From: an uncultured Lachnospiraceae bacterium
GTDB lineage: Bacteria; Bacillota; Clostridia; Lachnospirales; Lachnospiraceae
Direction: 5' to 3'
Assembly: GCA_910588965.1 (NCBI GenBank)
Contig: CAJUSO010000011.1
Coordinates: 9,749-73,748, forward strand
DNA: 64,000 bases
Each line of letters opens with the position of its first letter. The stretch's first letter is position 1. The position numbers were made by a program, and so were the translations under genes. Positions 34,451-42,308 of this stretch are shown in pieces. Under the pieces are notes generated by a model. It was not told the origin of the DNA and did not search any database. It saw only the letters and a program-made list of their open reading frames with translations.

Positions 34451-36697
34451 ATGGGAAAGCGCGAAGGAATGGTAAGAAGGGAAGAAGATGCCATAAAGCA
34501 GTCCCTGCAGAAAGCGGCGGAAGCGGAACAGATACCAGAGAGCCTGCAGCCGAAGCAGATGGAAGCTTGGCTTAAGGAAGCAGCGGCCAGGAAGGGGCTC
34601 CCAGGGCAAGAAGCGCCTGCCAGGCCAGAGGGAGGGCAGGGCAGCCCGCATCCTACCAGGCCAAAGAAGCATTACCGTAAATGGTGGTATGGGACGGCGG
34701 CAGCAGCCTGCCTGGCAGCCGTTTTATTGGTGGCAGGGCGTTCCCACAGTTGGAAGACAGAACTATCTGATTCGGATCCAGGCAGGATGGAAGAGGAGAT
34801 ATATTTGGGCAGCGATGAGGGAGAAGGCGTAATGGAAGACAACGCATCTGGCAGCCTTAAGGAAGGGACTACCTACCAGGAGCTCTACCAATCCTTTTGT
34901 AAATCCTGGGAAAAACAGGCACAAATGTCTACGGAGGGGGAGAGGGGGCAAGAGTTAGAAGAAACGCAGGAAGCAGCTGCGGAAGAAGATTCAATAGCGC
35001 TGGGGATTGAAATGGGAATGGATGCAACGGATGATGCGGCAGCCGACGCGGCAGCCGGATCCACGTCGGAAGGCCAGGCGGAACTATCTGGGGATTATGG
35101 CAGGACGAACCAGCAGGAAGAAGGGGTAGAGGAAGCGGATATCATCAAAAATGACGGCAGGTATCTTTACCGTCCCATCACGATAGATGATAGGGCAGGC
35201 AGGGAAGCCGTGCAGATTACAGATACCAAAGGAGGCCTGCAGAGGGCGGCTTTGATAAGGGGGTTTTCAGGGGGGCGCATCAATGAAATTTATGTATGGA
35301 AGGATACTTTGGTGGTCGTGGAAACGGGATGGGCTGACACAGGCAGCGGCACGGCGGAAGGGGTGGTTAGGGATGATGTGGCGTACGAAGGCTCCCAGGC
35401 CCCTTTCAGCAGGATCCACATTTATGATATCAAAGACCGCACCAAGCCCAAGAAATTCCATGAATTTACCATAAAGGGCAGTTATCAGGATTCACGGATT
35501 TCTGATGGGTATCTCTATCTTTTTGCTGGGTACGATGCTAGCAAGCCCAGGATGGAGATGGATTATAGGGCGTATGTCCCGGAAGTGGACAACGAGCCTC
35601 TGGAGGAAGGACGGATTTACCTTCCAGAAGAAACGGAGGACACCTCCTATCTGGTGATGGCGTCCATTGATATGGGGCAGCCGGACGCATTTACGGATAC
35701 CAAGGCCATTGTGTGCCAGCCAGGCCATTTTTATGTGAGCACGGGCAACATATATATAGCAAACACCAGGTATGCAGGCCATAGCCAGGAAGGGACGGTA
35801 AGCGACAGCACGCAGATTTACCGCTTTTCCTATCAGGACGGGAAAATGGAAAAAGAAGCAGAGGGCACGGTCAAAGGGACCCTCCGGGATGATTTTGCCA
35901 TGAACGAGCACAAGGGTTATCTCCGCCTGGTCACCACAGTGGAGGAAGTGACCGTGTCAAAAGTGGTGGACGACATCACAGGGGAGGAGATTGGAACTAG
36001 CAGCGTAGGGATGCCTGACACCAACAGCCTGTATGTGTTGGATATGGATTTGGAGGTTGCCGGGAAAATAGAAAACCTTGCCAAGGATGAGAAGGTCTAT
36101 TCTGCAAGGTTTATGGGGGATACAGGTTATTTTGTTACCTTCCGCCAGGTGGATCCCCTGTTTTCCGTAGATTTGTCTAACCCCCAGGAACCGAAAATCC
36201 TGGGTGAACTGAAAATCAGCGGTTTCTCAGAATACCTGCATTTCTATACGGGCAGCCAGCTCCTTGGCATCGGCATGGAAGCGGATGAAAATACAGGGGC
36301 TACAGATGGGCTGAAGCTGACGATGTTCGATATTTCAGATCCGGCAGACGTAAAGGCGCAGTCCACCATGCACCTGGAAGAATATGGCTATGCAAACGCC
36401 CTGTACGATTATAAAGCGGTTTTCATCGATCCGGGGAAGAACCTGTTTGGCTTTGCTGCTGAAAGCTATGAAGGGGATTATGCCGTCCGGTATCTGCTGT
36501 TTTCTTATGAGGACGGAGGATTCAAGAAACGCATGGAACTGGAGTGCGCAGATTTGGGAACGGATGGTTCAGACAGCCTGCGGGGGACTTATATTGGGGA
36601 TGTGTTCTACCTCATGTATGGCAGCGGGAGAGTGGAGTCTTACCGACTGGCAGACGGGAGCAAGATGGGGGAACTGCTCCCGCCCGGGGAGGATTGA
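34451..36697 (+). CDS. Membrane-anchored beta-propeller protein, probable anti-sigma partner
   Basis: The ATG at 34451 follows GGAGGTG, which overlaps the end of the sigma gene; a GTG at 34445 is less likely. The 748-residue protein has a cytoplasmic N-terminus of about 75 residues, one membrane helix (WYGTAAAACLAAVLLVAG, about 78-96), an acidic linker, and a large external domain of the PF09826 beta-propeller type. That domain starts near ADIIKNDGRYLY and has repeated blocks such as LYVLDM, YFVTFRQVDPLFSVDLSNP and LTMFDISDP. The layout suggests an anti-sigma tail controlled by an external sensor. The role is inferred from gene order and topology. Confidence 0.8.
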   Translation: MGKREGMVRREEDAIKQSLQKAAEAEQIPESLQPKQMEAWLKEAAARKGLPGQEAPARPEGGQGSPHPTRPKKHYRKWWYGTAAAACLAAVLLVAGRSHSWKTELSDSDPGRMEEEIYLGSDEGEGVMEDNASGSLKEGTTYQELYQSFCKSWEKQAQMSTEGERGQELEETQEAAAEEDSIALGIEMGMDATDDAAADAAAGSTSEGQAELSGDYGRTNQQEEGVEEADIIKNDGRYLYRPITIDDRAGREAVQITDTKGGLQRAALIRGFSGGRINEIYVWKDTLVVVETGWADTGSGTAEGVVRDDVAYEGSQAPFSRIHIYDIKDRTKPKKFHEFTIKGSYQDSRISDGYLYLFAGYDASKPRMEMDYRAYVPEVDNEPLEEGRIYLPEETEDTSYLVMASIDMGQPDAFTDTKAIVCQPGHFYVSTGNIYIANTRYAGHSQEGTVSDSTQIYRFSYQDGKMEKEAEGTVKGTLRDDFAMNEHKGYLRLVTTVEEVTVSKVVDDITGEEIGTSSVGMPDTNSLYVLDMDLEVAGKIENLAKDEKVYSARFMGDTGYFVTFRQVDPLFSVDLSNPQEPKILGELKISGFSEYLHFYTGSQLLGIGMEADENTGATDGLKLTMFDISDPADVKAQSTMHLEEYGYANALYDYKAVFIDPGKNLFGFAAESYEGDYAVRYLLFSYEDGGFKKRMELECADLGTDGSDSLRGTYIGDVFYLMYGSGRVESYRLADGSKMGELLPPGED

Positions 36698-36741
36698 GCC
36701 ATGGGAGGATGGAATGGCGATGGGTTAAGGGGATATAACGT

Positions 36742-37545
36742 TTACAAAGGATAAAATTCCGCTTTCCTTTGCCGGAACACTGTGTAATACCGGAACCCTG
36801 CCTCCGTTAAAAGGGCAGGGACTTTTTCAAATGCAAAAGCCACATGTTCCGCCTTATGTGCATCTGCCCCCACAGTTATGATTTCCCCGCCCAGTTCCCG
36901 GTAACGTTTCAGGATCTGTTCCGTGGGGTGCGGGTGCCCTAAGCCATATTTGAAGCCCGCAGTATTAATCTCGATGCCTTTCCCCTTCTGTATCAATACC
37001 CGCAGGATTTCATCTATCACATCTGCAAATTTCCCATAAGAATAAAACTGGTTCTGGTTGGGGCCGTACCTTACGATGTAGTCAATGTGGCCGTAGACGT
37101 CAAAACAGTCAAATACCGCCAGGTTTTCTAAAATAGACTCAAAGTATCCGCGGTAAGCAGCGTCTTCTTCCTTTCCCTGGAAATATTCCGGGTAATAAGG
37201 ATCCATCCCATGTACCAGATGGGAAGAGCCAATGACAAAATCCAGCGGGTAAGCGGCTGTGACGCCAGGCAGCTTATCCTTAAGGTGTACCTGCAGGCCT
37301 AGTTCCATCCCTATCCGGATGGGGAATATCCCTTGGAATTCTGCCTGGATGGCTGTCATTTTCTGGTAATATTCCGGCAGGCTGAAGAAAAATGCCTGGG
37401 GCTTGTCACAGGGGTAATCTATATCCATATGGTCTGTAAAGCAGATGCCAGCCAGGCCGGCGTCCTTGGCCGCCTTTATCATTTCATGGATGCCTGCCTC
37501 GCTGTCACTGGAAAAATATGTGTGCATATGCGTATCCCAAAGCAT
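36742..37545 (-). CDS. hisK: Histidinol-phosphatase, PHP type
   Basis: The 267-residue PHP-fold phosphatase shows the metal-binding motifs in order: DTHMHT (4-9), FTDHMD (about 37), the glutamate in IGMELGLQ, SSHLVHG, GHIDYIVRYG and VGADAH near the end. The family (HisJ/HisK) removes phosphate from histidinol phosphate in histidine synthesis and is unrelated to HisB. The remaining his genes are not adjacent, apart from the HisC-like gene at 4681. It sits 13 bp after the DNA glycosylase gene, and the two are co-transcribed. Confidence 0.88.
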   Translation of the reverse strand: MLWDTHMHTYFSSDSEAGIHEMIKAAKDAGLAGICFTDHMDIDYPCDKPQAFFFSLPEYYQKMTAIQAEFQGIFPIRIGMELGLQVHLKDKLPGVTAAYPLDFVIGSSHLVHGMDPYYPEYFQGKEEDAAYRGYFESILENLAVFDCFDVYGHIDYIVRYGPNQNQFYSYGKFADVIDEILRVLIQKGKGIEINTAGFKYGLGHPHPTEQILKRYRELGGEIITVGADAHKAEHVAFAFEKVPALLTEAGFRYYTVFRQRKAEFYPL

Positions 37546-37558
37546 AATGCCCTCCTTC

Positions 37559-38119
37559 CTAATAGCTGGACGCTATAGTGTCTAATACGCCCTTTATCTC
37601 TTCCCCCCAGCTGGCAATCAGCCGGTCTAAGGACCATGCTGCGTTGGCGGGGCTGGTGGAGGGGAGCCTGCGGATGGTGCAGGTCTCTTTCCAGTCCTTC
37701 CAATCCCCAGGGCATTTTTCCTGCAGCAGGGGAAGGGCATATTTCCCATAGAATTCGCAGGCCTTGTTCCCATTCCCAAAAATTGCACGGATCTGCGTCC
37801 CTTTTAAAACCTGATAGATATCCGAGGGGACGACGTTCCGTATGCTGCTGTCAGAAGACCCCATAATCTCGCAGCTTTGGATGACGTCCCAAATGGCAAT
37901 CCCATGCTGCAGCAATAACCGTTTCTTTTCTGCTATTTCCCCTGGCACCTTCTCCCCCGTAATTGCCGCCAGTACCTTCCAGAAACGGTTCTGCGGATGC
38001 CCATAGTAAAAATGCTGTTCCCTGGATTTTACCGAGGGAAAGGTTCCCAAAATAAGGATTCTGGAATCCTTATTAAAAACCGGCTGAAACTCATGCGTAT
38101 GCTGTTGATACTCTGCCAT
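37559..38119 (-). CDS. DNA-deoxyinosine glycosylase (uracil-DNA glycosylase superfamily)
   Basis: The 186-residue protein matches the small hypoxanthine-DNA glycosylase branch of the UDG superfamily: ILGTFPSVKSREQHFYYGHPQNRFWK near the N-terminus and LPSTSPANAAWS near the C-terminus, the two loops that form the active site. It removes deaminated adenine (hypoxanthine) from DNA. It probably shares a transcript with the PHP phosphatase; the pairing has no obvious functional logic. Confidence 0.88.
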   Translation of the reverse strand: MAEYQQHTHEFQPVFNKDSRILILGTFPSVKSREQHFYYGHPQNRFWKVLAAITGEKVPGEIAEKKRLLLQHGIAIWDVIQSCEIMGSSDSSIRNVVPSDIYQVLKGTQIRAIFGNGNKACEFYGKYALPLLQEKCPGDWKDWKETCTIRRLPSTSPANAAWSLDRLIASWGEEIKGVLDTIASSY

Positions 38120-38151
38120 AGGAAAATTCCTCTCTTATCATTGATTATGTC

Positions 38152-38179
38152 TTTACAATTACTCAAAATCCATTATAAT
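38152..38179 (+). promoter_or_regulatory. Promoter of the AraC regulator gene
   Basis: TTTACA (38152-38157), 16 bases, TATAAT (38174-38179). It drives a leader of about 200 bases with marked secondary structure: AAATTTC/GAAATTT (38192-38210), and GTATCGG pairing over distance with CCGATAC. Confidence 0.6.
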
Positions 38180-38385
38180 CAAAGTATCGGCAAATTTCCA
38201 GTAGAAATTTCAGTATCTGTACAGGGCGCTGCGGGTTTGGCTGCGGTTCGCAGTGTAACAACCGCCCCCGCCCCGATACGATCTTCCCGCAGGATGCGCG
38301 GCCTGGCGCTTTCTGTAAGGAAAAGACGCAGGTTACGCAGATATGGGGTGTGCCGGATATATTAGACAGGCCTAGGGGGTAGCCT

Positions 38386-39279
38386 ATGGAAGATGCGTAT
38401 ATATTGCAGATGGAGGGTTCCAAGTTCCAGGATTTATACCTGTGCCATTGCGGCATATCGGAATGCAGGGCAGGGCATAGCTTTGGGCCTGCCGTCCGCC
38501 CGAATTATATCATCCATTATATTTTATCCGGAAAAGGCATTTTCCAGGTGGGTGACTGTAAGTACTGCCTGTGCCAGGGGCAGGGGTTTTTGATTGAGCC
38601 GGAGACGGTTACGTTTTACAAAGCGGACAGGCAGCAGCCCTGGACGTACCTTTGGGTGGCCTTTGATGGGCAGCGGGCCAAGGCGCACCTGCAGGACTTA
38701 GGGATGGACAGTGCGCATCCGATTTTCCAGAACGGGCAGGGGGAAGCCATGCGGGAGGTTGTGCTGCGTATGCTAAAGCAGAATTCATTTTTTCAGGAAC
38801 ACCAGTATCATCTCCAAAGCCTGCTCTATGAGTTCTTTGCGGTGCTGGCCAGGAATGTACAGCAGATGGAGGGGATTGCCAGGGGGGAGAAGGAGAGCAT
38901 ATATGTGCAGCAGGCAGTTGCATTTATCCGCAACAATTTTTCCAGGGGGATTGGGGTGGCGGATATCGCAGGGCATGTCTGTATTAGCCGCAGCTATCTC
39001 TATAAGCTGTTTGAGGAATATTTAGGGGTGTCGCCCAAGGAGTTCCTGACCCAGTTCCGGATTACCAGGTCCAAAGACCTCCTTACGGTGACGGATTTGT
39101 CTGTAGAAGGGGTGGCCATGTCCTGCGGCTATGGGGACGCCATGGTGTATTCGAAGACGTTTAAGAGGATTATGGGGGTCCCGCCCAGCGTTTACCGCAA
39201 GGAGAACCGCAGGGATGTGCAGGAGCGGCTGTTGGGGCAGGAACAGAGGATAAAGGATATTATGAAACATTTCGACTGA
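38386..39279 (+). CDS. AraC family transcriptional regulator
   Basis: The 297-residue protein has an N-terminal cupin-like sugar-sensing domain (YIIHYILSGKGIF, EPETVTFY) and a C-terminal double helix-turn-helix (about 180-280) with IGVADIAGHVCISRSYLYKLF and VEGVAMSCGYGDAMVYSKTFKRIMG. It lies about 100 bp upstream of an alpha-galactosidase gene whose -10 box is good but -35 is poor, as is usual for a promoter needing an activator. It probably activates that gene in response to an alpha-galactoside. Confidence 0.9.
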   Translation: MEDAYILQMEGSKFQDLYLCHCGISECRAGHSFGPAVRPNYIIHYILSGKGIFQVGDCKYCLCQGQGFLIEPETVTFYKADRQQPWTYLWVAFDGQRAKAHLQDLGMDSAHPIFQNGQGEAMREVVLRMLKQNSFFQEHQYHLQSLLYEFFAVLARNVQQMEGIARGEKESIYVQQAVAFIRNNFSRGIGVADIAGHVCISRSYLYKLFEEYLGVSPKEFLTQFRITRSKDLLTVTDLSVEGVAMSCGYGDAMVYSKTFKRIMGVPPSVYRKENRRDVQERLLGQEQRIKDIMKHFD

Positions 39280-39322
39280 TTAATGATACAAAAGTTTCTA
39301 TTCGGATTCTCTGGGCGCTGTT

Positions 39323-39328
39323 TATAAT
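39323..39328 (+). promoter_or_regulatory. -10 element of the alpha-galactosidase promoter
   Basis: TATAAT at 39323-39328. The -35 region (about 39300-39306, ATTCGG) is far from consensus, which fits activation by the AraC protein encoded just upstream. Confidence 0.4.
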
Positions 39329-39387
39329 GGGTGTAATTGCAAAGGCAGGCAGTGCCGGAAATCACGAAAGCAGGAATGGAGGAAAAT

Positions 39388-41616
39388 ATGGGTATCGTAT
39401 ATCACAAATCATCAAAAACATTTCATCTGTTTAACGGGGAAATCAGCTACCTTATGATTGTCTTGGAAAATGGGCATTTGGGGCAGCTCTATTTTGGGAA
39501 AGGGATGCATGACAGGGAGGATTTTTCAAATTTGCTGGAATTGGCCCCCCGGGCGATAGCGGCCTGCCCCCGGCTGGGGGATAAGGTATTTTCACTGGAA
39601 CATGTGAAGCAGGAGCTGCCTTCTTATGGATCTGGGGATTTCCGCAGCCCCGCAGTGGAAATACAGCAGGAGAATGGGAGCAGGATTTCGGACTTCCAGT
39701 ACCAGGGCTACCGCATAGAGCCTGGCAAGCCAAAGCTTGCGGGGCTTCCCGCCACTTATGTGGAAGATCCCGGGGAGGCGGAGACCCTTGTGGTAGAGCT
39801 GAAAGACCAAGTGACAGGGATGAAGGCAGAGCTTTCCTATACTATTTTTGCCCAGGGAGGCCTGTTGGCCAAAAGTGTCCGTTATGTCAATGAGGGCGGG
39901 GAGCCTGTGCGCCTGGAACGTGCCATGAGCCTGTGCCTGGATTTGCCGGACTGCAGGTATGAATGGGTGCAGCTGTCCGGCGCTTGGGCAAGGGAACGGC
40001 ATATCATTGCCCGTAAGCTTGCAATGGGCGTGCAGTCCATTGGCAGCATGCGCGGCAGTTCTTCGCACCACCACAATCCCTTTTTGGTTTTGAAGCGGCC
40101 TGACGCCACAGAGGAGCATGGGGAAGCCATTGGGTTCAGTTTTGTCTACAGCGGCAATTTCCTGATGCAGGCAGAGGTGGATGCCCATGACAGCACCCGG
40201 GTGCTGGTGGGGCTCCATCCCGATACGTTTGCCTGGAAGCTGGAGCCAGGGGAGTCCTTCCAGGCTCCAGAGGCTGTCATGGCATATAGCTGCCAGGGGC
40301 TGAACGCCATGAGCCAGGACTTCCACCGTCTGTACCGGACCCGCCTGGCCAAGGGCTATTGGCGGGATAGGGTGCGGCCAATCCTGATTAATAACTGGGA
40401 GGCCACATATTTTGATTTTACAGAGGAAGCGCTGCTGGAGATTGCAAGGAAGGCCGCTGAGTGCGGCGTAGAACTGTTTGTGCTGGATGACGGCTGGTTC
40501 GGTAAAAGGAGCAGCGAGTTTGCCGGGCTGGGGGACTGGGTAGCGAATAAAAGCCGCCTGCCCCATGGGATTGCTGGTCTGGCAGAGCGTATCGAAGGCC
40601 TTGGGATGAAGTTTGGCCTTTGGTTTGAGCCGGAAATGGTGAACCTGGATTCTGATTTGTACCGCAGCCACCCGGATTGGATCCTGGAGGTGCCAAAACG
40701 GATAAAGAACCATGGCAGGAACCAGTTTGTCCTGGATTTTTCCAGGGCGGAGGTAGTGGACGCCATCCATGGCATGATGGTAAAGATCCTGCGGGAAGCA
40801 AAGGTTTCCTATATCAAATGGGATATGAACCGCAGCATTACGGAATGCTACAGCAAGGCATTGCCGCCAGACCAGCAGGGCGAGGTGTTCCATCGCTATA
40901 TCCTGGGCGTCTATGAACTGTACAGGCGGCTGACAGAAGAGTTCCCGCATATCCTTTTTGAGTCCTGCGCCAGCGGCGGGGGCAGGTTTGACCCGGGCAT
41001 GCTCTACTATGCGCCCCAGGGATGGGTAAGTGATGATACAGATGCGGTGGAACGAATGAAAATTCAGTATGGTACGTCCTTGTGCTATCCGATTAGCAGC
41101 CTCGGCGCCCATGTTTCCGTCATCCCCAACCATCAGGTGTCCCGCAGCACGCCTTTCCACACTAGGGCAAATGTGGCTTATTTTGGGACCTTTGGTTATG
41201 AACTGGATCTGAACAGCCTGACAGAAGAAGAAATCCAAGAGGTGAAGAAGCAGGTTTCCTTTATGAAGGAATACCGCAGCATCTTGCAGTTTGGCACATT
41301 TTACCGCCTAAAGAGCCCCTTTGAAGGGAACGAGATGTCCTGGATGGTGGTGAGCCCAGACAAAAAGACAGCCCTTGTAGGGTGGTACCGCGTCCTGAAC
41401 CAGGTGAACGCCCGGTTCACCCGCATACCGCTTGCAGGCCTGTGCCCTGATTTCTGTTACGAAAACAGTTTTGACGGCTCCAGGCATTTCGGGGATGAAC
41501 TGATGGGCTTTGGGCTGATTACTTCCGATGTGACTGCCGGGGAAGTGCCGCCGGACAGGGATCCTTCCTGTGACTTTGAATCCAGGATTTATGTGTTAAA
41601 GGCAGTGGAGGGATAA
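39388..41616 (+). CDS. Alpha-galactosidase, GH36
   Basis: The ATG at 39388 lies after GGAGGAAAAT; the in-frame ATG at 39376 overlaps the ribosome binding site itself. The 742-residue protein has the GH36 layout: N-terminal beta-supersandwich, central (beta/alpha)8 barrel and C-terminal beta domain. The nucleophile aspartate is in KWDMNRS and the acid/base aspartate in WVSDDTDAVERM; LFVLDDGWFG and LWFEPEMVN are also typical. It has no signal peptide, so it cleaves imported raffinose- or melibiose-type sugars in the cytoplasm. No transporter gene is adjacent. The exonuclease gene starts two bases after its stop codon. Confidence 0.95.
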   Translation: MGIVYHKSSKTFHLFNGEISYLMIVLENGHLGQLYFGKGMHDREDFSNLLELAPRAIAACPRLGDKVFSLEHVKQELPSYGSGDFRSPAVEIQQENGSRISDFQYQGYRIEPGKPKLAGLPATYVEDPGEAETLVVELKDQVTGMKAELSYTIFAQGGLLAKSVRYVNEGGEPVRLERAMSLCLDLPDCRYEWVQLSGAWARERHIIARKLAMGVQSIGSMRGSSSHHHNPFLVLKRPDATEEHGEAIGFSFVYSGNFLMQAEVDAHDSTRVLVGLHPDTFAWKLEPGESFQAPEAVMAYSCQGLNAMSQDFHRLYRTRLAKGYWRDRVRPILINNWEATYFDFTEEALLEIARKAAECGVELFVLDDGWFGKRSSEFAGLGDWVANKSRLPHGIAGLAERIEGLGMKFGLWFEPEMVNLDSDLYRSHPDWILEVPKRIKNHGRNQFVLDFSRAEVVDAIHGMMVKILREAKVSYIKWDMNRSITECYSKALPPDQQGEVFHRYILGVYELYRRLTEEFPHILFESCASGGGRFDPGMLYYAPQGWVSDDTDAVERMKIQYGTSLCYPISSLGAHVSVIPNHQVSRSTPFHTRANVAYFGTFGYELDLNSLTEEEIQEVKKQVSFMKEYRSILQFGTFYRLKSPFEGNEMSWMVVSPDKKTALVGWYRVLNQVNARFTRIPLAGLCPDFCYENSFDGSRHFGDELMGFGLITSDVTAGEVPPDRDPSCDFESRIYVLKAVEG

Positions 41617-41618
41617 GC

Positions 41619-42293
41619 ATGGCGCAGGACAAAGGAAAACGGCTCAGCCAGTATGTGGGGGATTACGTGGTGTTCGATCTGGAGACCACGGGTATCCGCT
41701 GGCAAACAGATGAAATCATAGAAATATCTGCCATCCGGGTGCAGGGGCATCAGCCAGCGGCCCAGTACAGCACGCTGGTCAATCCCCAGAGGCATATCCC
41801 GGCGGGCGCTTCCAAGGTCAACCACATCACAGATGGGATGGTCAAGGATGCGCCCCTGCTGGGGGAGGCTATGGACGGCTTTTTGGAGTTCATCGGGGAC
41901 AGCATATTGGTGGGGCATAATATACATACCTTTGACATGAAATTTATCAGCCAGGCAGCCATGCGCTTGTATGGGAAGGAAATCGGGAATGACTACATTG
42001 ACACCCTGTTTCTGGCAAGGCAGTGCCTGCCGCAGCTTCCCCACCACAGGCTTTTGGATGTGGCAGGGCATTTCGGCATCAGTACCAGCGGCGCCCACCG
42101 GGCGCTGCAGGACTGCAGGATGAACCAGGAATGCTATGAGAAATTAGGGGGGATGCTGCAGGCGAGGAATCCAAAAGAGCCTGAGGTGCTTTGCCCGAGG
42201 TGCGGGGCAGGGATGGTCAGGCGTAAGGGAATGTATGGTGAGTTCTATGGATGCAGCAGCTTCCCAGGCTGCAGGGGAACCAGGAAAATTTAA
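41619..42293 (+). CDS. DnaQ-like 3'-5' exonuclease with topoisomerase-type zinc ribbon
   Basis: The 224-residue protein has a DEDDh exonuclease domain (about 12-180): FDLETTG (Exo I), VGHNIHTFDMKF (Exo II) and HRALQDC (Exo III with its histidine). This is followed by a C4 zinc ribbon like those at the C-terminus of topoisomerase I/III (CPRCGAGM, YGCSSFPGC). The DnaQ part resembles the proofreading exonuclease of PolC or epsilon. The zinc ribbon probably binds single-stranded DNA. It is tightly packed after the GH36 gene, and topB lies two genes downstream. Confidence 0.88.
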   Translation: MAQDKGKRLSQYVGDYVVFDLETTGIRWQTDEIIEISAIRVQGHQPAAQYSTLVNPQRHIPAGASKVNHITDGMVKDAPLLGEAMDGFLEFIGDSILVGHNIHTFDMKFISQAAMRLYGKEIGNDYIDTLFLARQCLPQLPHHRLLDVAGHFGISTSGAHRALQDCRMNQECYEKLGGMLQARNPKEPEVLCPRCGAGMVRRKGMYGEFYGCSSFPGCRGTRKI

Positions 42294-42308
42294 GGGTATG
42301 GGAGAATT

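Noticed and set aside
39592..41238. 548-residue open frame antisense to the GH36 gene
   Set aside because: It is a shadow of the strongly conserved alpha-galactosidase frame; no ribosome binding site and no family motifs.
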